Part shown: in pieces, positions 1 through 6,360 of the stretch
How the letters are laid out: each line of letters opens with the position of its first letter
Position numbering within the stretch: position 1 is the first letter of the stretch
NCBI GenBank assembly: GCA_017476965.1
Contig: JAFUXX010000167.1
Location: 1-6,360, forward strand
Length of the DNA: 6,360 nucleotides
Direction: 5' to 3'
Source of the DNA: Kiritimatiellia bacterium
GTDB lineage: Bacteria; Verrucomicrobiota; Kiritimatiellia; RFP12; UBA3636
The notes under the pieces: generated by a model
The model's input: the letters and a program-made list of their open reading frames with translations, nothing else
Told to the model about the DNA's origin: nothing
Database searches by the model: none
Position numbers and translations under genes: made by a program

Positions 1-1210
1 ACGGCGGTATGACGCGCGCGGACGCCGCCGCGACCGACGTGGCGCTCACGCACCGCCCCGCGACGAGGAGGTTCTCCGCTTCGAGCGGCAGCAGGCTGCG
101 GTACGGAATGCCGTAGTAGTTGCCGTCCGGGATGATGTAGACCGTGTTGGCGGGGTCGTTGCCGCCGTGCAAATCGACCGGATACGAGCAGAGCGCGATC
201 GAGTCGGCGGGAACGCGCCCTTGGAGGACGTCGTCCTTGTCCAGGACGTATTCGCCCCTGACGTGGCGCGATTCGCGGATGCCGACCGTTGCGGGGAGCG
301 ACATGAGGCGGACGTTCTCCGCGCCCGGCACGTAATCGCGCAGGAACGCGAAAATCTCGCGCACCTGCCGGCGGCCTTCCGCCTCCGCGTCGCTGAGGGA
401 AACGGGATCGGTGGCGTCCACGCCGTTCAGACGCGAGACGTTCACGAACCATTCGTCGTCCTTCACCGAGCGGTAGATGTTGATGTGCGGGCGCGGCACG
501 TGCCAGCGCCCTTCAGCCTTGGCCTTGGCGAGGAGCGTCTTGAAGCACAGGCCGTCGTCGGGATACTGCGCCCGCACGGCTTCGACCGCGGCCTCGGGAA
601 GCCCGCAGATGCGGAAGAACGTGGTTGCCGGCTGCATCGCGCCGCCGCGCGCGGGGTCGCCGGAGTCGCACGGCGCGCCAGCGCGGAACGCAACGTCGCC
701 GTCGCCGGTGGCGTCGACCGAAACTTTCGCCGAAACGCGGCGCATTCCGCCCTTGGTCATCAGGACCGCGCCTGCGACGCGCTTTCCCTCCATCACCGGC
801 TCGACGAACGTGGCGTGGAATAGGACGGACGCCCCGGCGTCGCGGCAGATGTCGTCCAGCACGAACTGCAGCGCGTTCGGCTCGAACGGCGTCACGTGGT
901 CGTGCCCGCCTTCGTGCCACGCGGCGAACGACGTCCCGGCCCGGATGCCCGACGGATGCAGCGCGCCGCCGATCGCGACGAGCCGCTGCACTATTTCCTC
1001 GAACAACCCGCGGACGATCTGCGTCTCGCCTTTCTTGTCGTAGCAGGTCATGAACGGCCCGACGAGACCGCGCGTGGCCATGCCGCCCAGACATCCGCCC
1101 TGTTCCGCGACGAGAACGCGGGCGCCGTGCCGCGCCGCGGCCACGGCCGCGCAGACTCCCGCGGGGCCGCCGCCGACGACAAGCACGTCGAAATCGGTTT
1201 CTTCTTTCAT
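1..1210 (-). CDS. FAD-dependent oxidoreductase (FAD_oxidored-like), C-terminus cut off by window edge
   Basis: The reverse-strand translation from the ATG at 1210 stays open for 403 codons to the left edge. Residues 8-36 form a Rossmann dinucleotide-binding start: beta strand DVLVVGGGPAG with the GxGxxG glycines at 13, 15 and 18, and Glu36 at the end of the second strand, where it normally binds the adenosine ribose. It is followed by GGCLGGMAT (38-46), typical of the FAD_oxidored family. A second FAD-contact motif, DATGDGDVA, lies at 166-174, and the C-terminal LLVAGRCVS motif comes shortly before the edge. Only a few dozen residues, including the expected Gly/Ala-rich last helix, seem to be missing. 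There is no signal peptide, so it is probably cytoplasmic. GGATGGA, 6 bases before the ATG, is a plausible weak ribosome binding site. It follows the hydrolase gene by 66 bp, which suggests cotranscription. Family assignment is firm; the substrate is unknown. Oxidation of a sugar or sugar-derived product is inferred from context only. Confidence 0.93.
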   Translation of the reverse strand, partial: MKEETDFDVLVVGGGPAGVCAAVAAARHGARVLVAEQGGCLGGMATRGLVGPFMTCYDKKGETQIVRGLFEEIVQRLVAIGGALHPSGIRAGTSFAAWHEGGHDHVTPFEPNALQFVLDDICRDAGASVLFHATFVEPVMEGKRVAGAVLMTKGGMRRVSAKVSVDATGDGDVAFRAGAPCDSGDPARGGAMQPATTFFRICGLPEAAVEAVRAQYPDDGLCFKTLLAKAKAEGRWHVPRPHINIYRSVKDDEWFVNVSRLNGVDATDPVSLSDAEAEGRRQVREIFAFLRDYVPGAENVRLMSLPATVGIRESRHVRGEYVLDKDDVLQGRVPADSIALCSYPVDLHGGNDPANTVYIIPDGNYYGIPYRSLLPLEAENLLVAGRCVSATSVAAASARVIPP

Positions 1211-1235
1211 TTGCGATCCATCCGCCGCCGCGATT

Positions 1236-1260
1236 CCGGGCGCGGCTCTCCGCGCGCCGG
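1236..1260 (-). other. GC-rich stem-loop between hydrolase and oxidoreductase genes
   Basis: On the minus strand this reads CCGG-c-GCGCGG, an AGAG loop, then CCGCGCCCGG. That is a 10-bp GC stem with one bulged C and a 4-base loop, inside the 66-bp gap between two co-directional genes. No run of T follows it, so it does not look like an intrinsic terminator. It could be an mRNA-processing or stabilising element, or chance in GC-rich sequence. Confidence 0.35.
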
Positions 1261-1276
1261 CTCCGGCGGCCGTGTT

Positions 1277-3814
1277 TCATTCAAGTACCGCCAGACCCCG
1301 CACCCACATCGTGCACCTGGTGCCGAGCGGATTCGCGCCGAGGCGGATCGCCGTCGCTGAGGCGGTGTCGCAATCCGGAGGCAGCACGATCGTCCGGCGT
1401 TCCCAGTTTTCGCCCGGGGCCGCGAATTGGAGCCACGTCTCGCCGTCGGCGCTTCCGGTCAGCGACCCGCCGCGGACGATCATCAGGTTCTGGTTGCGGA
1501 AATCGTTCTCGACCTTGTCCTGCTCGGTCTTCACCTCGAACTCGATGCACTTCGCGCCAGCGATGCTACCGCCCGGCAGGTCGAGCGGCAGAACCGGGTA
1601 GAACCAGCGGCTGTCCGCGGGGTCGCTCCACGCGGCGTCGAAGCGCACTGCGCCTTCGGCTTCGTCGAACGAGACGGACCACGAGGACGCCGAATCGTTC
1701 CGAACCCAGCGCGCGGGGTCGCGCCACGCGAGTTCTTTCCTGTCGGAGCAGCTGTCGCGGAAGCGTTTCACGAAAAAGACCGGCATGCACGCGCGGCTCG
1801 TCTTGCGTCCGTCGAACACGCCGCGGACGGCGAGCGCGGCGCGGTCCGGCGAGTCCTCCCTTTCCGGCGAAAGCGTGCATTCGAAAACCGCGGGACCGGT
1901 CCCGCGCGGCCCGACCTCGAACGGGGCGTCCGGGAGCCCCGCGAGCGCGACGCCGGAAACGTCCAGAGTGCCGCGCGCGGGACTGTCGCCGAAATTCCAC
2001 ACTTCGACCGTCACGCGCCCCGTGTCGTTCGTGAGCTCGGCCTCCGTCTTGCGGTTGCCGAGAGCGAAATCGCGAGAATCGGCGAGCAGCCGCACGACTA
2101 TCGCCGGGTTTTCGTCCGCGGCGGGTTCGCGTGGCGTCACTTTGCCGGGTTCGACGGCTGGCACCGCCGCGACAAGCCCGTGCAGCCCGGAGACGTACGA
2201 GGGATAGCGCGAAGCGACGAGGGATAGCGCGCCCGATGCGTCCGGCGCGGCTTCGCCCGCGCAGCCGAAGGCGTCAGTCGTGCGGAACGCGGCGGCGCCG
2301 TCCGCCGATGGCTCCGGGAGGCGAAGCGCGAAAACGCGGTCCGGCACGTTCGTTGCAGGCGCGAGAACGCCGCGGCGGGCTATGGTGTCGACCGGCGATT
2401 CCACCCAGTACGCGACGGTCTGCGACCCGTCGGGCTGCGCGAAAAGGAACGCGCGCAAGCCAGGCTCGGTTTCGAGCGCCCCGAGGAGCCGCGCGCCGCC
2501 GATCGCGCGGATCTGCGCCGCCATCGCGGCGACGACGGGCTTCGGGGAACCGTCGCGGCGGAGCGTCCCCCAGTCTTTGACTCCGTCCCACTGGTTGAAG
2601 GCGTTGAAGATGAAGAACCACGAGCGCGACACGCCCGCGGCCATCTGCGCGATCTGGGACTTGGGATAGAACTCCGCGACGGTCATCTCTTGTTCGGGCG
2701 TGTGCGCCATGAGCCCGGGGCGCTGGCCGGGTGTGCGGGAATACCCTTCGAGATTCGTGCCGGCTTCGGTGGTCCAGATTGCGCGGCCGGCCGCGCCGTG
2801 CCGCGCCAGCAAATCGCGGAGAGCGGCGAAAATCCCCGGATATGCGGCAGGCGGCTCGTACACGTGGTAGTTGAACGCGTCGAGGTACCATGCGGCGTCG
2901 TTGTCGAAAAGCACCTCGGCGTACGGCTCCCCCGGAGGACGGCAGAGCGCGCCGTGGAGGACGGGCTTGTCCGGCGCGGCGGACTTGAAGGCGAGGTACG
3001 CGGCCTTGAGCGCGGCCGCGTATTCCCAGACCGGTTCGGGGGCGAACCGGATGTCCTCCTCGTTCCAGAATTCCCAGTCCTCCGCGGCGTCGCCGTAAAA
3101 CCGCGCCGCCGCGGAGCAGAAGTCGTAGAGCGCGCCGAGATCGCGCGGCAGCTTGCCGCCGCCGGCAACGGTCCGCCCCGTCCAATCCGGAGCGTCGTGG
3201 AACATCGCCGAATCGGAGAGCCCCCGCTCGCGCAGATGCCGCGGGAAGCGGACGAACGGGTCGAGGTTCAAAGGCGAATCGGGGCGCGGCTGCGCCCGGC
3301 GCCAGCTGATCCTGTCGCGGGAGCGGGCGAAACCGACGCGCGCGAGAACGTCGGCGAGCGTGCGCTGCAGGTCGCCGCCGTTCCACGGGCAGTCGAACGG
3401 GGCCTTGTGCCAGGCGCTCCCGGCGTCCGCCGCGAAGAAGGACTCCGGACCGCGCGCTGCTGCGTCCGGCGGGAGCGGAGCCACGACCGCAAGCGTCGTG
3501 AGCACCCGCGCCCCGGCGCCGGAGTCCGCAGCCGTCCCGCCGGCCTCCGGCTCCTCCGGCACTTCGACGAGCCTGTAGTACCCGGCGGGAAGCGGAGGGA
3601 TCGCCGAAGCGCCAGCGGAATCGAAAACGCCTTCCGCTCCGGCCGGACGGCCGCGCCAGTCGACGGCCTCCCAGCGGGTTCCCGGCCGGCCGCCGCTTGC
3701 GTTGACCGCATCGCCCTCGACGGCGACGTGGCACGGTGCATCGAGCACCACGCCGCCGCACGCCGCGGACGAAACCTCCGCAAAGACCGCCAGTGGAACC
3801 AAACGCGTTTTCAA
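1277..3814 (-). CDS. Secreted multidomain glycoside-hydrolase-like protein with TIM barrel and C-terminal beta-sandwich domains
   Basis: This 845-residue protein starts at TTG 3814, chosen because GGGGGA lies 6 bases upstream and the first residues (MKTR then LVPLAVF) resemble an export signal, although Glu13 and a nearby SSAAC make signal peptidase I versus lipoprotein processing uncertain. Residues about 25-115 look like a beta-sandwich. About 120-440 look like a clan GH-A (beta/alpha)8 barrel: FARSRDRISW (162-171), then EFWNEEDIRF (248-257) with the Asn-Glu pair expected of the acid/base (Glu252), NYHVYE (315-320), and IWTTEAGTN (346-354) with a candidate nucleophile Glu350. About 441-550 resembles the small beta domain that follows such barrels. 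About 565-680 contains VTVEVWNFGD (601-610), as in CARDB/Ig-like domains. About 690-845 looks like a jelly-roll, possibly carbohydrate-binding. It lies 30 bp after the beta-helix gene. A GH39/GH5-type relative or an unclassified family is possible; I cannot name the family or substrate. Confidence 0.85.
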   Translation of the reverse strand: MKTRLVPLAVFAEVSSAACGGVVLDAPCHVAVEGDAVNASGGRPGTRWEAVDWRGRPAGAEGVFDSAGASAIPPLPAGYYRLVEVPEEPEAGGTAADSGAGARVLTTLAVVAPLPPDAAARGPESFFAADAGSAWHKAPFDCPWNGGDLQRTLADVLARVGFARSRDRISWRRAQPRPDSPLNLDPFVRFPRHLRERGLSDSAMFHDAPDWTGRTVAGGGKLPRDLGALYDFCSAAARFYGDAAEDWEFWNEEDIRFAPEPVWEYAAALKAAYLAFKSAAPDKPVLHGALCRPPGEPYAEVLFDNDAAWYLDAFNYHVYEPPAAYPGIFAALRDLLARHGAAGRAIWTTEAGTNLEGYSRTPGQRPGLMAHTPEQEMTVAEFYPKSQIAQMAAGVSRSWFFIFNAFNQWDGVKDWGTLRRDGSPKPVVAAMAAQIRAIGGARLLGALETEPGLRAFLFAQPDGSQTVAYWVESPVDTIARRGVLAPATNVPDRVFALRLPEPSADGAAAFRTTDAFGCAGEAAPDASGALSLVASRYPSYVSGLHGLVAAVPAVEPGKVTPREPAADENPAIVVRLLADSRDFALGNRKTEAELTNDTGRVTVEVWNFGDSPARGTLDVSGVALAGLPDAPFEVGPRGTGPAVFECTLSPEREDSPDRAALAVRGVFDGRKTSRACMPVFFVKRFRDSCSDRKELAWRDPARWVRNDSASSWSVSFDEAEGAVRFDAAWSDPADSRWFYPVLPLDLPGGSIAGAKCIEFEVKTEQDKVENDFRNQNLMIVRGGSLTGSADGETWLQFAAPGENWERRTIVLPPDCDTASATAIRLGANPLGTRCTMWVRGLAVLE
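2197..2231. repeat. Short direct repeat, 15-bp unit at 20-bp spacing, inside the hydrolase gene
   Basis: ACGAGGGATAGCGCG occurs exactly at 2197-2211 and again at 2217-2231. The spacing of 20 is not a multiple of three, so the two copies are read in different frames (ALSLVA, then SRYPSY, at about residues 529-540 of the hydrolase). Both flanks of the protein still look sensible in one frame, so there is no sign of a disrupting frameshift. Confidence 0.9.
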
Positions 3815-3820
3815 CCCGAA

Positions 3821-3826
3821 TCCCCC
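3821..3826 (-). promoter_or_regulatory. Shine-Dalgarno sequence for the hydrolase gene
   Basis: On the minus strand GGGGGA sits 6 bases before the TTG at 3814. It supports this non-ATG start: the next in-frame Met is at residue 204, inside the barrel. The element lies in the 30-bp gap after the TAG stop of the beta-helix gene, consistent with an internal cistron of an operon. Confidence 0.55.
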
Positions 3827-3844
3827 GTCGATGCGCCCTCCCCG

Positions 3845-5785
3845 CTATCTCACCACGATCGTGAACGCGGCCGGGACGTACACTTCGTAGGCGCCGATGT
3901 CGACGCCGGAACCGTAGATGCGATCGATGCCGGCCAAGTCCTTGGCGCCGGACATCCAATCTTCGTAAAGACCCTTGTTCCTGCAAACCGCGTCCTTGTC
4001 GGAGAGGCGGTAGTCGCCGTTCTCCGCGTCGACGAACGCCGGCTCGCCGATCACGTTGCCGTTCGCGGCCGTGAAGAGCGTGTCCGCGGCCGGATAGGCG
4101 CAATCGTGCGAGTACGCGGCGGCGTTGAGCATCGAATCCGTCGTGAGGGCTCCGCCGTTCAGCGAATCGGTGTTGTTCACGATGATCGTGTTCACGACGG
4201 TGCCGCCCCATTTGTGGTACATGGCGCCGCCTTTGCCCTGGTTCTCGGCCGGACTCGTCGCGGAGTTGCCGACGATGGTGCAGGAATCGATTGCCGGGTT
4301 CTGGTACGACACGAAGTAGAGCGCGCCGCCGTTGGCAACGTCGCCTTTTTCGGCGGTTCCGGCAGTCCGCTTGTCGATCACGGAATTTCCGGCGAAGAGC
4401 GTCTGGCGGATCAGGAACGGTGCGGCCGATCCGCGGTCGGCGTACGTCTCGTCGTTGGATTCGCAGAGGAAAACCGCGCCTCCGTACGTAACGGCGGAAT
4501 TTCCGGTGAACTTGCAGTTCACGAGCTCGCCGACGATCGGATAGCCTCCGGTGTTGCTCAGCGCACCGCCGTAGGACTTGGCGGAGTTGGCGGTAAACAC
4601 CGTGTTGGACGCCCACACGCCGCCCCAGGTTCCGTCCGCCTCGGCGAGGAAGTCGCACGCCACGGCACCGCCGCCGACTGTCTTCTTGCCGTTGTTGACA
4701 GGATCGTCGGTGTCGGTCGCGCTGTTGCCGGAGAACGTGCAGCCGTCGGTCACGAGGCGGGAAGAGCCCGTCACCACGACCGCGCCGCCGCGCACGCCCC
4801 TGTTGCCGGTGAAAGTGCAGCCTGCTGCCTTCACGACGGACCCGCCGTAGAGGCGGATGGCGCCGCCGTTCGCGGTAGCAGTGTTGTTTTCGAACGTGCA
4901 GTCTTCGAGGACGACGTCGTCGTTGGCGAACGTCGAAACCGCGGCGCCGTAACCGGCGGCGTTGCCGGTGAACGTGCAGCGCCGGATCGTCGCCGAGGCG
5001 TTGCTGGCGCGGGCGAGGAAGGCGCCGCCCGCGCTTCTGGCGTAGTTGCCCTCGAAGACGCAATCCTCGACGACGACCGACACGTCGCTCGTGCCCATGA
5101 CGATCGCGCCGCCGTGGGTGTTGGTGTTGCCGTTTTCGGCGCGGTTGTTCCTGAAAACGCATCCGCGGATCTCGGCGCCGCTTTCGGCGACGTTCACGCC
5201 GGCGCAGGCGTATTTGGCGGTGTTGTCCTCGATCGTGCAGTCGAGAAGCCTCGAATTGTGGTACATCACGACGGCTCCGAGCGTGAACTTGGAAGAAGAA
5301 TCGGGATTGTTGTTGCCTCGGATCACGCAGTTGGAGACGACCGAGCTGCCGTCCCACGAATCGGCGCCCAGGCGGACGGCCGATGCGAGAACGCCGTTGT
5401 TGCCGGACGTGGCGGGATTGGTGACGCCGCCCTGGATCGTGAGCGAGTGGACGAGTATGTCGTGCGCGAGACGCATCACCGGGAATTTGCCGCCGGCGTC
5501 GATCGTCACGTCCTCGGGCTTGCCGGTCGAGCCGCGCACCACGGAGCCGCCGCCGCGCGCGGCGAGCGTCGCAGTGAGGTTGTAAGTGCCGGGCATGATC
5601 ACGATTTCGTGCTTGGAGCCGCCGCTGGCTTTGCCGAAGCCGGTGGCGATGTCGTACGGATCGGCCTCCGTTCCCTTGGCGTCGGCCGAGCCGGTCGTGG
5701 AAACGTAGTACGTCGCTCCGCTGGCGGAGAAAATCGCGGCGAACGCGAGGAACGCGGCGGCGCAAATGCGGGTTTTGGGTTTCAT
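3845..5785 (-). CDS. Secreted right-handed parallel beta-helix protein with POMP-like repeats
   Basis: This 646-residue protein starts at ATG 5785. The same frame is open upstream to 6193, but the start is placed here because MKPKTR followed by the hydrophobic ICAAAFLAFAAIF and SASGA is a classic signal peptide, cut near residue 24. Mature TYYVSTTGS...DPYDIATGF (25-50) and IVIMPGTYNL (61-70) are the usual entry into secreted beta-helix proteins. Residues about 150-550 carry at least ten degenerate rungs of the form C-[TVK]-[FI]-x-x-N followed by G-G-A-[ILVFM]; examples are CTFTGN (323-328), CTFSGN (349-354) and CKFTGN (424-429), with GGA at 225, 253, 307, 333, 371, 406, 435, 486, 519 and 544. 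The end, FVDAENGDYRLS (584-595) and VDIGAYE (628-634), resembles 'choice-of-anchor Q' proteins. There is no C-terminal autotransporter barrel. It is exported and may bind or cleave polysaccharide, or act structurally; no catalytic site is recognisable. No strong ribosome binding site precedes the ATG. Confidence 0.92.
   Translation of the reverse strand: MKPKTRICAAAFLAFAAIFSASGATYYVSTTGSADAKGTEADPYDIATGFGKASGGSKHEIVIMPGTYNLTATLAARGGGSVVRGSTGKPEDVTIDAGGKFPVMRLAHDILVHSLTIQGGVTNPATSGNNGVLASAVRLGADSWDGSSVVSNCVIRGNNNPDSSSKFTLGAVVMYHNSRLLDCTIEDNTAKYACAGVNVAESGAEIRGCVFRNNRAENGNTNTHGGAIVMGTSDVSVVVEDCVFEGNYARSAGGAFLARASNASATIRRCTFTGNAAGYGAAVSTFANDDVVLEDCTFENNTATANGGAIRLYGGSVVKAAGCTFTGNRGVRGGAVVVTGSSRLVTDGCTFSGNSATDTDDPVNNGKKTVGGGAVACDFLAEADGTWGGVWASNTVFTANSAKSYGGALSNTGGYPIVGELVNCKFTGNSAVTYGGAVFLCESNDETYADRGSAAPFLIRQTLFAGNSVIDKRTAGTAEKGDVANGGALYFVSYQNPAIDSCTIVGNSATSPAENQGKGGAMYHKWGGTVVNTIIVNNTDSLNGGALTTDSMLNAAAYSHDCAYPAADTLFTAANGNVIGEPAFVDAENGDYRLSDKDAVCRNKGLYEDWMSGAKDLAGIDRIYGSGVDIGAYEVYVPAAFTIVVR
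4150..5240 (-). repeat. Degenerate in-frame repeats encoding beta-helix rungs
   Basis: This stretch codes for the successive rungs (about residues 183-545) of the beta-helix protein. Where the spacing is most regular, equivalent Cys codons recur at 26, 33, 28, 26, 27 and 26 residues (Cys183, 209, 242, 270, 296, 323, 349), which is about 78-84 bp for the regular turns. Later turns are longer (30-45 residues) and have loop insertions. The DNA copies have diverged well beyond exact repeats, so this is an old protein-level repeat and not a recent tandem array. Confidence 0.7.
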
Positions 5786-5955
5786 GGCATGACTTGCGGT
5801 TTTCTGTTCGAAACCAAGGCACAAAGCCTCGGCACGCAGAAACCATACCACGCCCGAAAAAACGAAAGCGACGGTTTTTGTGAAAATTTTTGAACCCGCC
5901 GGGAATTCCGTCCTCGACGCCCCGGAACCGCCTTCCGATCTCCGCCCGACGCGCT
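5786..5955 (-). promoter_or_regulatory. Intergenic region between regulator and beta-helix gene; probable promoter region
   Basis: These 170 bp hold no gene. Going with transcription, a short inverted repeat (CGGAA/TTCCG, 5937-5923) follows the regulator stop; it is too short to call a terminator. An AT-rich island at about 5894-5855 follows, containing AAAATTTT (5883-5890), in sharp contrast to the GC-rich surroundings. TATGGT at 5847-5842 is a possible -10 element, with only a poor -35 match (CGCTTT, 5870-5865, 17-bp spacing). This is the obvious place for control of the three downstream genes, possibly by the adjacent regulator. The promoter assignment is inference. Confidence 0.4.
5814..5832 (-). 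other. Stem-loop in the 5' leader of the beta-helix gene
   Basis: On the minus strand CCGAGGC, loop TTTGT, GCCTTGG forms a 7-bp stem with one G-U wobble in RNA. It ends 28 bases before the ATG at 5785 and begins about 10 bases after the possible -10 element, so it would sit at or near the 5' end of the transcript. Such placement can protect mRNA. It does not match any riboswitch I recognise. Confidence 0.45.
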
Positions 5956-6360
5956 TCATGCCTTGGTGTGCTGGTCGCGCCAGGCCCGCATGGAAAGTCC
6001 CGTCCTCGCCCGGAAAGTTTCGCGCAGCTGCGATTCGGAGCCGAAACCGGCGAGCCCGGCCACCGCCCCGAGCGCCACGTCGCGGCGCATCAGAAGGGCG
6101 AAAACGTTCTGCATCCGCACGCGGACTATCTCTTCGAGCGGCGAGCAGCCCATCGCCTCCCGGAAGCGGCGCTCGAAGAGGTTGCGGCTGCACGGGAAAC
6201 GCGCGGCGAGCGCGGCGGCTGAAAAGTCCGGATTCCCCGCCTCGCGCCGGATGGTCTCAACCGCGGCGAGGACGAACGGCTCGCGCCGGCCGCTGCCGCG
6301 CGTCGACTGGCGGCGCTCGACGAACATGGGCCCGAACACGACCTCTCCCGTGCCGGCGCC
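5956..6360 (-). CDS. XylR-like AraC-family transcriptional regulator, C-terminal part (5' end outside the window)
   Basis: The frame is open from the right edge to the TGA at 5956, giving 134 visible residues. There is a possible GTG at 6339, but the frame continues upstream of it and the first visible residues look like an interdomain linker, so this is the end of a larger protein. The linker VVFGPMFVERRQST (visible residues 7-20) resembles the segment ending in VVERRST that joins the LacI-type sugar-sensing domain to the DNA-binding domain in XylR. After it come the two AraC helix-turn-helix units: about residues 47-67 (FSAAALAARFPCSRNLFERRF) and about 95-117 (RDVALGAVAGLAGFGSESQL), ending in TGLSMRAWR. 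The Pro usual near the end of the AraC signature is Met here. The regulator probably senses a monosaccharide or sugar derivative and controls the adjacent genes. The AraC domain is certain; the XylR-type architecture is inferred from the linker. Confidence 0.88.
   Translation of the reverse strand, partial: GAGTGEVVFGPMFVERRQSTRGSGRREPFVLAAVETIRREAGNPDFSAAALAARFPCSRNLFERRFREAMGCSPLEEIVRVRMQNVFALLMRRDVALGAVAGLAGFGSESQLRETFRARTGLSMRAWRDQHTKA

Noticed and set aside
167..823. Plus-strand open frame of 218 codons opposite the oxidoreductase
   Set aside because: It lies fully antisense to the FAD oxidoreductase and has no recognisable domain; its composition is that of a shadow frame.
513..1280. 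A 255-codon minus-strand frame whose ATG overlaps the hydrolase stop (ATGA)
   Set aside because: The stop-start overlap looks operon-like, but the product is Arg-rich noise. The register starting at 1210 gives a clear FAD oxidoreductase over the same bases.
5782..5790. A two-codon ORF (ATG CCA TGA) overlapping the beta-helix start codon
   Set aside because: It is too short to separate from chance and has no ribosome binding site of its own.
2274..5846. A 1190-codon open frame on the minus strand in a different register
   Set aside because: The product is dominated by Arg runs and has no recognisable fold. It is a frame-shifted shadow of the beta-helix and hydrolase genes, in which the correct register gives clear motifs.
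2690..5893. A 1067-codon open frame on the plus strand, antisense to the hydrolase and beta-helix genes
   Set aside because: Its product is a low-complexity mix rich in Arg, Val, Ala, Gly and His with no domain or signal peptide, as expected for the antisense of GC-rich genes. It crosses the junction of two well-supported genes.
5923..5937. Inverted repeat CGGAA/TTCCG after the regulator stop, as a terminator
   Set aside because: The stem is only 5 bp and no T-run follows it directly.
5786..6193. An N-terminal extension of the beta-helix gene up to 6193
   Set aside because: It would put 136 Arg/Ala/Gly-rich residues in front of a clean signal peptide and would overlap the regulator gene. 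The ATG at 5785 is the better start.

Overview
The window is GC-rich DNA with four protein-coding genes, all on the minus strand. Two of them run off the window edges. In transcription order (right to left) they are: the C-terminal part of a XylR-like AraC-family regulator (5956-6360); a 646-residue secreted right-handed beta-helix protein (3845-5785); an 845-residue secreted multidomain protein with a glycoside-hydrolase-like TIM barrel (1277-3814); and a FAD-dependent oxidoreductase missing only its C-terminus (1-1210). No tRNA, rRNA, CRISPR array, insertion sequence or origin was seen.

The likely source is a GC-rich member of the PVC group (Lentisphaerota, Kiritimatiellota or Verrucomicrobiota). 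This rests on the gene mix, which is familiar from those carbohydrate-degrading bacteria: a XylR-type regulator with an AraC DNA-binding end, large secreted beta-helix proteins with repeated Gly-Gly-Ala and Phe-x-x-Asn motifs, multidomain hydrolases, and FAD_oxidored proteins. It is an inference, not a phylogenetic result.

Layout: the regulator ends at 5956 and is followed by a 170-bp intergenic region. That region has an AT-rich island, a possible -10 element, and a stem-loop just ahead of the beta-helix gene. The beta-helix and hydrolase genes are 30 bp apart. The hydrolase and oxidoreductase genes are 66 bp apart, with a GC-rich stem-loop between them that has no T-tract. The three downstream genes could be one transcript from the 5786-5955 region, possibly controlled by the adjacent regulator.

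Working model (inference): a sugar-sensing regulator controls two exported proteins that bind or cleave a polysaccharide or glycoconjugate, plus a cytoplasmic FAD enzyme that may oxidise a released product. The substrate cannot be read from the sequence. The most useful points to follow up are the hydrolase, which has apparent catalytic glutamates but no family I can name, and its pairing with the beta-helix protein.

One caution: high GC leaves very long open frames in the wrong registers here, including 1067 and 1190 codons. These are shadows of the real genes.
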